Of a stretch of DNA of 18,152 nt, positions 12,610 through 18,152 are shown piece after piece. Each line of letters starts with the position of its first letter. Within the stretch, counting starts at the first letter, position 1. A model generated the notes under the pieces. That model saw only the letters and a list, made by a program, of their open reading frames with translations. It made no database searches and was not told the origin of the DNA. A program made the translations under genes and the position numbers. Source of the stretch: CAZUEG01 sp043798775 (GTDB lineage Bacteria; Patescibacteriota; Minisyncoccia; Minisyncoccales; GWA2-46-15); the NCBI GenBank assembly GCA_043798775.1, contig JAZDOL010000002.1, positions 1-18,152 of the forward strand, in the 5' to 3' direction.

Positions 12610-13815
12610 CTAAGTCTCTAAGTAATTATTTTTAGCGATATCGGCATAATATCGAGCGCTTGGACGAATTGTTCTCTTTTGTGTTCCGTAGTCCATCGCT
12701 ACTAGACCAAAACGCATTTTTGTACCATGGGCCCATTCGAAATTGTCTAACAATGACCAGTGACAATAGCCACGCACGTCGGCGCCACTGGTAATTGCTC
12801 GGTGGATCCACAATAAATGATCGCGAATAAAGTCACGACGCATTAAATCCTTACTATCGGCAATGCCATTTTCGGTAATATATACTGGCAGGTGGTATTT
12901 TTTGAGACCCATAATCACGTGATATATCCCCTCGGGATAAATATCCCACCCCATTTCGGTCTTAACTTTCCCCCTATCTTCTGAACGAAAAAGATGGCGG
13001 ACAATGTGGTGAAAATAATAATTGACGCCAATGAAATCAAGGTTATTCTTTATTTGATCAAGAAAATAGATATTCCATAAATAATGCTGTAAGTTTGTCA
13101 ACAATCGATCAAAAAAATTATTGCGCCTAGATGGTTCAAAATAGAAAATATTATGGGCAAGCCCCACTTGCGCCTTGCCTGATGATAAATTTTTGATCAT
13201 TTTATAGGAACCATTATGCGCCCTAATCAGATTACCCATTACTTTGAAAGAAGTAATAATCGTTTTTGCTGCTTTCGGATATTCGCCCAGAGAAATTCCC
13301 TTAAGGCTTTCTTTTTGCCAACCATTTAATAGAGGATTAACCAGATAAGAATATAGCGTCGGTTCATTTATTGTAACCCACAAGTCAACCATTTCGCCAA
13401 GCTCGTGAAAAACCTTCTCCGCAAAACGTACAAAATAATCAACTGTTTTAGGGTTGCTAAATCCGCCCGTTTTCGCTACCCAGCCGGGTGAAGTAAAATG
13501 ATGAAGGGTTACCATTACCGTTATCCCTTTTGATTTTAACGACCGAAGCATCGCTCGATAATAATCAAACTCTTTTTGATTAAAGAGTCCATTTTCCGCC
13601 TCTAATCGTGACCACTCTACCGACATCCGGTAAGTGTTTAAATTAAGCTCTTGGAGCAAGGAAAAATCTTCTTCGTAGCGATTATAATGATCGCACGCCA
13701 AGCCGGCGGGATATTTTTCTGACCAATCGGATTTCAAAATCCCCCCCTCAATCTGATAAGCGGCGGTGGCAGCGCCCCATAAGAAATGATCCGGAAACCG
13801 ATAGATTGTTGCCAT
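12610..13815 (-). CDS. GH1 family glycosidase (beta-glucosidase-like)
   Basis: 401 aa, somewhat shorter than usual GH1 enzymes (~440-480). It hydrolyses terminal beta-linked sugars from oligosaccharides by a retaining mechanism, in the cytoplasm since no signal peptide is present. GH1 hallmarks in order: FPDHFLWGAATAAYQIEGG at 7-25; YRMSVEWSRLE (~62-72); HHFTSPGW (~105-112); acid/base Glu151 in TINEP; FIGVNYY (~261-267); nucleophile Glu315 in YITENG; HWSLLDNFEWAHG near 352-364. The aglycone specificity (gluco-, galacto- or 6-phospho-) is not certain. The start lies 21 bp after the comEC stop; TGG-TAATAT nine bases before the ATG might be an internal near-leaderless promoter. Confidence 0.92.
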   Translation of the reverse strand: MATIYRFPDHFLWGAATAAYQIEGGILKSDWSEKYPAGLACDHYNRYEEDFSLLQELNLNTYRMSVEWSRLEAENGLFNQKEFDYYRAMLRSLKSKGITVMVTLHHFTSPGWVAKTGGFSNPKTVDYFVRFAEKVFHELGEMVDLWVTINEPTLYSYLVNPLLNGWQKESLKGISLGEYPKAAKTIITSFKVMGNLIRAHNGSYKMIKNLSSGKAQVGLAHNIFYFEPSRRNNFFDRLLTNLQHYLWNIYFLDQIKNNLDFIGVNYYFHHIVRHLFRSEDRGKVKTEMGWDIYPEGIYHVIMGLKKYHLPVYITENGIADSKDLMRRDFIRDHLLWIHRAITSGADVRGYCHWSLLDNFEWAHGTKMRFGLVAMDYGTQKRTIRPSARYYADIAKNNYLET

Positions 13816-13836
13816 AATAATTACATATTACCACGT

Positions 13837-15333
13837 TTATCCGCCGATAAATTTTAATTGTTCTGCTTTTTTTAAACGCCAGGCGATGTATCCGATTATC
13901 CCATACCAAATTACTAAAATCAAAGGCGACATATTATTAATATCTATTGACGACAATGTTAATCCGGCCAGGAAGCGAATGACTGTTAACATATAGCTTA
14001 ACAATAGCCAAACAACCCAAGATATGATTTGTCCGACAATCGGGATCGCCATCGCCACAACAACAACGATAAATCCGATAATCGTGATTATCGGGACAAG
14101 GGGAACGACTACAATATTGGCAATCGGCCCGATTAGAGACAAGCGCCCGAAATTATAGACAATCAGTGGCAAGGTGAATATCTGCGCCGATAAGGTTGCC
14201 GAAAGCGTCGTTCTTAACGATAATGTGTTCGGTAGCTCGAATAAACGGCCATTGATAAACGGTTGAAAGTATATTAATCCAAGCATTGCCAAAAATGATA
14301 ACTGAAAACCAATATCAGATAATAGAATTAAGGGATTAAAGACGACCATAATTGTTGCCACAAACAAAAGTGGACGAATCGGGCTGGAATAACGCCCGCA
14401 TAATTGAGCGGCAAACATAAAAATCGCCATCATTCCGGCGCGAACGGCCGACGACGGAGCGCCAATCATCAGAACATACAAAATAACGACAACGGTAACG
14501 ATGATTAAGGCGTCGCGCCGCCAAATGCCAAGATACAGTAAGAAATCAAGAATGATAAACGAAATTAAAGTGATGTTCATTCCCGATACGGCGGTGATGT
14601 GGCGGGTTGCCGTCAGGTTGAATCTCTCTTGCCACGCCTTCGAAAAACCAGAATCGTCGCCAAGGATCAGCCCCATTAACAGCGCCGATTGCGGAGGAGA
14701 CATTATTTGGTTTATTTTTTCACCATATCGATTGGTAATGGAAAATAATATTTTTTTAACCACGCTCCCACCACCAGTCGCGGTTACCTCTATTTGCGGC
14801 CAGTACATTAAAGAATATATTCTGTCTGTTTTCAGGTAATCGCGGTAGTTGAAGTCGTTGAATACCGGCGGTGATACTAAGCGGCCGGTCAATTTTAAAT
14901 AATCGCCATACTGATATTTTGGGTAATAAAACAAGCTAATAAGAACGCGCGCTTTTTGTATCTCTACTATCCTACCCCCGTCAACAATCTTATTCGTCTC
15001 AATAACCAGTTGTTGGCGATCCTTATTACTAGTTGGGTTTTCAACAACAGTTCCGTAAATAGTAATCTGATTAGCCGTCCCGTTGTATTTATTAACCGAA
15101 TTTTTGTTTACATCGTCTAAGTATTCTTTGTGGTGATAAAAGCCAAATACCAAAAACAAAACACAAATAATCGGTATCAATAGCGACTTTTTTTTTAGCG
15201 CGCAAATTACGAAAGCGCCCATGGTCACTAATAAAAAAACCGGCAATATCTGCCAGGAAAAATTAAAAGAGTCCAAGAATATTCCTATAAGAAATGACAA
15301 GCAAGCAACTGCCAAAATATTGGCTTTGCTCAT
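13837..15333 (-). CDS. comEC: ComEC-type DNA uptake channel lacking the C-terminal nuclease-like domain
   Basis: 498 aa polytopic membrane protein. In the competence system ComEC carries single-stranded DNA across the cytoplasmic membrane. Residues ~1-70 form N-terminal helices, ~80-185 a DUF4131-like OB-fold region (YGTVVENPTSN, YPKYQYGDYLKLTGRL), and ~210-485 the Competence domain with the conserved HITAVSGMN and APSSAVRAGMM motifs and many helices. Full-length ComEC (700-800 aa) ends with a metallo-beta-lactamase domain; here the protein stops after the membrane part (AWRLKKAEQLKFIGG). Shortened or split forms occur in uncultured bacteria, and the missing domain may be encoded elsewhere. 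It begins 10 bp after nrdG, probably in the same transcript. Confidence 0.92.
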   Translation of the reverse strand: MSKANILAVACLSFLIGIFLDSFNFSWQILPVFLLVTMGAFVICALKKKSLLIPIICVLFLVFGFYHHKEYLDDVNKNSVNKYNGTANQITIYGTVVENPTSNKDRQQLVIETNKIVDGGRIVEIQKARVLISLFYYPKYQYGDYLKLTGRLVSPPVFNDFNYRDYLKTDRIYSLMYWPQIEVTATGGGSVVKKILFSITNRYGEKINQIMSPPQSALLMGLILGDDSGFSKAWQERFNLTATRHITAVSGMNITLISFIILDFLLYLGIWRRDALIIVTVVVILYVLMIGAPSSAVRAGMMAIFMFAAQLCGRYSSPIRPLLFVATIMVVFNPLILLSDIGFQLSFLAMLGLIYFQPFINGRLFELPNTLSLRTTLSATLSAQIFTLPLIVYNFGRLSLIGPIANIVVVPLVPIITIIGFIVVVVAMAIPIVGQIISWVVWLLLSYMLTVIRFLAGLTLSSIDINNMSPLILVIWYGIIGYIAWRLKKAEQLKFIGG

Positions 15334-15343
15334 AAGTTTAAAG

Positions 15344-16077
15344 TTAGCGAACTTCGCAAATATCCGATAAAAAGGCGATGGCGTTACGCATCTCTACTAA
15401 TTCTGTTCTTGAATAAGGGTTAACCGCTGTTAGCTGGCCGTTAATATTTTTTCCGGCCTTAAATTCCTGCAAGTAATAGCGCTTTACTGTAGAAATCGTT
15501 CGCGCCAGCTCAACAATATCACCCTTTAGGTGGATTCCCGGAACAATCGTTGTCCTAAACTCGTAATCCACTCCTGAATTCTTGATAATATCGATGCTTT
15601 CTTTGATTTTTTTCAAATCAACTTTTACCCCTGCCGCTTCGTCGTATTTGCTAATACTTTTGCCCGCCAACCCCTCTTCGCGATTATTAAACGAGGATTT
15701 AATGTCCATCGCGACATAATCGATTGATTTGCTTTTTATTAATTTCTTGACCATTTGCGGATTTGTTCCATTAGTATCCAGCTTTACAAGAAATCCCATT
15801 TTTTTATTTTTTGAATAAATCTTGGCAAATCGGAATTTATTGTTGGCTCCCCGCCGGTAATACAAACTCCGTCTAAAAATCCAACACGGTCTTTTAAGAA
15901 TTCAAAAAAAACTTTTTCGGAAATTACCGGTTGTTTTTTTGTTTTTTCCGGCAGAACCAGCTCGCCGTTATAACAAAACGGACAGCGAAAATTACAGCCG
16001 ATTAAAAACACGGCGCACGCCACCTTTTTCGGATAATCAATCAATGTTAATTTTTGCAAACCGCCGATTTTTACCAT
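15344..16077 (-). CDS. nrdG: Anaerobic ribonucleotide reductase activating protein, radical SAM; frame broken at an A7 run
   Basis: NrdG uses S-adenosylmethionine and a [4Fe-4S] cluster to place the glycyl radical on NrdD. The N-terminal frame (16077 to 15784, 97 codons) has IGGLQKLTLIDYP, the radical-SAM cysteines CNFRCPFC (Cys28, Cys32, Cys35) and the SAM-binding CITGGEPT. It ends prematurely after KIKKWDFL. The rest of the family sequence (GFLVKLDTNGTNP, DYVAMDIKSS, TTIVPGIH, to residue ~244) continues in the -1 frame down to TAA 15344. Joining the frames at the seven A (minus strand; T7 at 15799-15805) restores one continuous protein of normal length. In the upstream frame the run reads A-AAA-AAA, a -1 slippery heptamer. 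Either programmed frameshifting, a real mutation, or a one-base homopolymer error. It lies two genes after its partner nrdD, with its own promoter. Confidence 0.85.
15799..15805 (-). other. A7 slippery heptamer / frame break in nrdG
   Basis: Minus strand reads AT-A-AAA-AAA-TGG in the upstream frame. A one-base backward slip gives AAA-AAA-ATG-GGA and continues the conserved protein. The upstream-frame stop (TAA, 15784-15786) follows 12 nt later. No Shine-Dalgarno-like stimulator is obvious upstream. Confidence 0.6.
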
Positions 16078-16085
16078 AATGGTTT

Positions 16086-16094
16086 ATTATATCA
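16086..16094 (-). promoter_or_regulatory. Extended -10 promoter of nrdG, near-leaderless
   Basis: Minus-strand TGA-TATAAT followed by AAACCATT and then ATG (16077). Transcription would start within a base or two of the start codon. The upstream T-run belongs to the terminator of the preceding gene, so terminator and promoter are packed together. Confidence 0.6.
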
Positions 16095-16123
16095 CAAACA
16101 AAAGCCGGCTTTAATTGCCGGCT
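16095..16123 (-). terminator. Intrinsic terminator of the coiled-coil gene
   Basis: Perfect 7-bp stem AGCCGGC/GCCGGCT (16103-16109 with 16117-16123), 7-nt loop, followed on the minus strand by TTTTGTTTG. It lies 22 bp past the stop codon at 16145. Confidence 0.75.
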
Positions 16124-16144
16124 ATTATTAGAAAGTTCTCATCG

Positions 16145-16447
16145 TTAATACTCCAGCTTTATATTAAGCTTATCGGCCAGCAAACGAAACCACTTTTCGT
16201 GTCTGTCGATCTTGTGAGAAAGCATTACCATTTCCTGGAAATATGTATCGGCTTTCTTGGCATAAGTGTCAACCGCGGTCAGAAGATTGTTTATGTCCGA
16301 TTTATCCGCCTTGTTTTCTTCCAGACCGTTTATCGTTTCCGCCATGTCGGCTACTTTCAAAAACAACTTAGCCACATCGTCTTTTGTGGCTGTTTTTTGA
16401 AACTTCTCGTCTAAATATTGAATTAGCTCCGAATAATCTTTGTCCAT
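16145..16447 (-). CDS. Small coiled-coil protein of unknown function (100 aa)
   Basis: Starting at ATG 16447 the protein is MDKDYSELIQYLDEKFQKT to NIKLEY, 100 aa, acidic/basic-rich and almost wholly helical, with heptad-like repeats through the middle (FLKVADMAETINGLEENKADK, then VDTYAKKADTYFQEM) and a C-terminal HKIDRHEKWFRLLADKL. No signal peptide or catalytic motif. Small proteins of this look recur in Patescibacteria with no known role. The frame is open to a TTG at 16468, but that codon lies upstream of the -10 hexamer, and the promoter places the transcript start at the ATG, so 16447 is preferred. It sits between nrdD and nrdG with its own promoter and terminator, so it need not be part of the reductase system. 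Confidence 0.7.
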   Translation of the reverse strand: MDKDYSELIQYLDEKFQKTATKDDVAKLFLKVADMAETINGLEENKADKSDINNLLTAVDTYAKKADTYFQEMVMLSHKIDRHEKWFRLLADKLNIKLEY

Positions 16448-16453
16448 ATCTTG

Positions 16454-16481
16454 ATTATATATCTGCAATTGAGAGTGTCAA
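16454..16481 (-). promoter_or_regulatory. Perfect consensus promoter giving a leaderless message
   Basis: Minus strand: TTGACA (16476-16481), 16-nt spacer, TATAAT (16454-16459), 6 nt, then ATG at 16447. Both hexamers match the sigma-70 consensus exactly. It begins only a few bases after the nrdD stop codon. Confidence 0.8.
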
Positions 16482-16487
16482 TCGCAA

Positions 16488-18152
16488 TTAAAATTTGGGC
16501 ATTACGAATTCCCGACGCTCTTTAAACTCTTGCTTTTTGCCTTTATGCCATTGTTGCACCGGCCGCAAGTATCCAACAACCCGGGAATATACCTCGCAGG
16601 GCTGTTTGATTACGCAATGGGGACATTCGAAATGTTCGCCGCTAATGTAGCCGTGAGTCGGGCAAATAGAAAATGTTGGCGTTATCGTGATGTACGGCAA
16701 GTGAAATCTTTCGAACACTTTTTTAACAAACATTTTTGCCGCTTCCGGTTCGGAAACCCTTTCTCCTAAAAATGTATGGAATACTACCCCGCCGGTATAC
16801 TTACACTGAATATCGTCCTGTAATTTTAAGGCATCAAACGGGTCGCCCTTGTAATCAACGGGTAACATTGTGGAATTGGTATAGTAAGGCACTTCTTTTG
16901 TGCCGGCGGCAATGATTTTCGGATACCTTTCGCGATCGGCTTTCGCTTGCCGGTAACTTGTTCCTTCTCCAGGCGTTGCTTCCAGATTATACAGATTGCC
17001 TGTTTCCTCCTGATATTTCACCATTCTCGCGCGCATAAAATCCAATACCTCCAAAGAGAACGCAATCCCTCTTTTGGTAGAAATATCTTCTCCTAAGAAA
17101 TTAAGAAGCGCTTCGTTCATTCCGATTAACCCGATCGTCGCGAAGTGATTGCCAAAATATGTTTCGCGCATCTGCTTTACCCCTTGAAGATAATAACGAG
17201 AGTATGGATAAAGCCCTTTCTCCATAAAGTTTTCCAGGGCCTTTCTTTTTATTTCCAAAGAATCGCGCGCCAAATCCATTAGTTTTTCCAGACGGTCAAG
17301 GAATTCTCTTTTGGTTTTTGATAAATATCCGATCCGCGGCATATTAATCGTCACCACGCCGATACTTCCGGTTAACGGCTGGCTGCCAAACAACCCTCCT
17401 CCGCGTTTGTATAATTCCCGTTTGTCGAGACGAAGCCGGCAACAATTAAAAGAAATTTGTCCTAATGAGTGAACAAAAAGATGATTTTTTTCAAGCTCTA
17501 AGTCGTAAAATCCCCTAAGTTCTTTAGATGTTTTTTTAGTTGTTTTTTTAACCCTTACTAAATAAATGTCGCTTTCTTTTATTTTTTGGCTTTGCTCGGT
17601 ATGAGCATTGTATTTATCTAAAACAGGCAAACCAACCATTCTCGACTTTTTTAATCCCGGAACTTTATAGGTAGATTGAGCCAACCAGCCGGGAACTCTT
17701 TCAGCGATAATCGGATTGTTCGTATAATTATTTACTTTTTTAGTTTCAGAGGAAGAATACTGAAGATGGATTACTTGGCTATTTTTCCGTAAATGATAGG
17801 TTACTGGCTGTCCGACCAAAGAAAATAATAGAACCAAATCACGGGAAAGTTCTAAGTCATTTAAATGAATTTCTTTTCTTTTCTTGTAACCATCGCCCTT
17901 AAAGTAGAATTCTAAGAAGCTATTGATAACAGAAAACGGGCTGTTAAAAATCGCTTGTGGCAGACGGCCATATTTCTTAAAGCCAACTTTATAAAATTTT
18001 TGCGCTAATTTACTATCGTAAAGGTAAAGATAATAAGTATTATAACGAGGATCTTTTTTCTCCTTTACCTCTTTACCAAAAGTGTCTTCCAGTAATCCCT
18101 TTAAAAGATTGATGTTTTCTTTATCTTTACTATTAAAAGTAAATTGCATCCC
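16488..18152 (-). CDS. nrdD: Anaerobic ribonucleoside-triphosphate reductase NrdD, intein-containing (5' part missing)
   Basis: Class III RNR reduces ribonucleotides to deoxyribonucleotides by a glycyl/thiyl radical mechanism in cells living without oxygen. The frame is open at the right edge. The window holds the end of an intein (17445-18152) and then the C-terminal extein (16488-17444, ~318 aa). The extein starts at CCRLRLDK, the conserved cysteine pair of the thiyl-radical loop, and continues through GSIGVVTINMPR, FATIGLIGMNEALLN, YTNSTMLPVDY and GGVVFHTFLGER. A C-terminal zinc-binding segment has ICPTHG, CPHC and a further Cys, and the radical glycine lies in SRVVGYLRP (Gly codon at 16572-16574). 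It is preceded by no visible start. Its activase nrdG lies two genes downstream. Confidence 0.93.
   Translation of the reverse strand, partial: GMQFTFNSKDKENINLLKGLLEDTFGKEVKEKKDPRYNTYYLYLYDSKLAQKFYKVGFKKYGRLPQAIFNSPFSVINSFLEFYFKGDGYKKRKEIHLNDLELSRDLVLLFSLVGQPVTYHLRKNSQVIHLQYSSSETKKVNNYTNNPIIAERVPGWLAQSTYKVPGLKKSRMVGLPVLDKYNAHTEQSQKIKESDIYLVRVKKTTKKTSKELRGFYDLELEKNHLFVHSLGQISFNCCRLRLDKRELYKRGGGLFGSQPLTGSIGVVTINMPRIGYLSKTKREFLDRLEKLMDLARDSLEIKRKALENFMEKGLYPYSRYYLQGVKQMRETYFGNHFATIGLIGMNEALLNFLGEDISTKRGIAFSLEVLDFMRARMVKYQEETGNLYNLEATPGEGTSYRQAKADRERYPKIIAAGTKEVPYYTNSTMLPVDYKGDPFDALKLQDDIQCKYTGGVVFHTFLGERVSEPEAAKMFVKKVFERFHLPYITITPTFSICPTHGYISGEHFECPHCVIKQPCEVYSRVVGYLRPVQQWHKGKKQEFKERREFVMPKF
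17445..18152 (-). mobile_element. Intein (C-terminal part) with LAGLIDADG homing endonuclease, inside nrdD
   Basis: 236 in-frame residues before the NrdD cysteine pair do not belong to NrdD. They begin in a DOD-type endonuclease (FTFNSKDKENINLLKGLL) and contain the second dodecapeptide-type motif INSFLEFYFKGDGYKKR. The C-terminal splicing blocks follow: FYDLELEKNHLFVHS (block F-like) and GQISFN before Cys+1 (block G). The last residue is Asn, as required for cyclisation; the penultimate residue is Phe rather than the usual His. The element is visibly more AT-rich than the extein. The N-terminal splicing block and first endonuclease motif are outside the window. Confidence 0.88.

Noticed and set aside
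15344..16077. Two separate genes in place of nrdG
   Set aside because: Neither half is a complete radical-SAM protein; together they make one normal-length NrdG with the join exactly at an A-run, and the downstream half has no independent start signal.
16448..16468. TTG start for the coiled-coil protein (7 extra residues)
   Set aside because: It lies upstream of the -10 hexamer of a perfect promoter whose transcript would start at the ATG, and there is no Shine-Dalgarno site.
1..18152. Alternative genetic code (UGA as Gly or Trp), known in some CPR lineages
   Set aside because: Conserved genes read through with TGG for Trp and no in-frame TGA was needed at any conserved position checked.

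Overview
The window looks like chromosomal DNA from a Candidate Phyla Radiation (Patescibacteria, Parcubacteria-like) bacterium. This is inferred from gene content and style. The genes are tightly packed and mostly lack Shine-Dalgarno sites. There is a ComEC without its C-terminal metallo-beta-lactamase domain, a stand-alone PaaX/Cas2-like protein, secreted lamin-tail-domain proteins, and an oxygen-sensitive class III ribonucleotide reductase carrying an intein. The standard genetic code fits: TAA and TAG act as stops, and Trp is TGG. GC is roughly 40% by eye. All genes except one small one lie on the minus strand, so the biological reading order runs from the right end to the left.

Right end (18152-15344): the C-terminal part of an intein followed by the C-terminal half of anaerobic ribonucleoside-triphosphate reductase NrdD; a 100-aa coiled-coil protein with a perfect consensus, leaderless promoter and its own terminator; then the reductase activase NrdG, whose reading frame breaks at a run of seven A on the coding strand, a possible -1 slippery site. 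Middle right (15333-10656): ComEC, then a sugar cluster of a GH1 beta-glucosidase-like enzyme, an EamA/DMT-type permease and a membrane-anchored clan GH-A glycosidase. Next, 10368-10657 is the only plus-strand unit: a GC-rich island with its own promoter, a strong Shine-Dalgarno site, a 63-codon two-helix membrane ORF, at least six consecutive hairpins and an intrinsic terminator.

Middle left (10264-5011) is an envelope and protein quality-control block: an intact HtrA/DegP-like protease with a PDZ domain, the disaggregase ClpB, and a second HtrA-like protein that has lost all three catalytic residues. Short hairpins abut the stop codons of htrA and clpB, and a cluster of REP-like palindromes follows clpB. 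Left end (4936-1): a PaaX/Cas2-like gene bracketed by two identical 32-bp perfect palindromes, a small membrane-anchored protein, and a large secreted protein (at least 1175 aa) with three lamin-tail domains and fibronectin type III-like modules that runs off the window.

The points most worth following up are the structured GC-rich island, the twin palindromes, the slippery-site break in nrdG, the intein at the NrdD cysteine pair, the TATAAT-to-ATG leaderless promoters, and the active protease / pseudoprotease pair. No complete new defence or mobile system can be demonstrated here, and no CRISPR array, transposase, tRNA or rRNA was seen.
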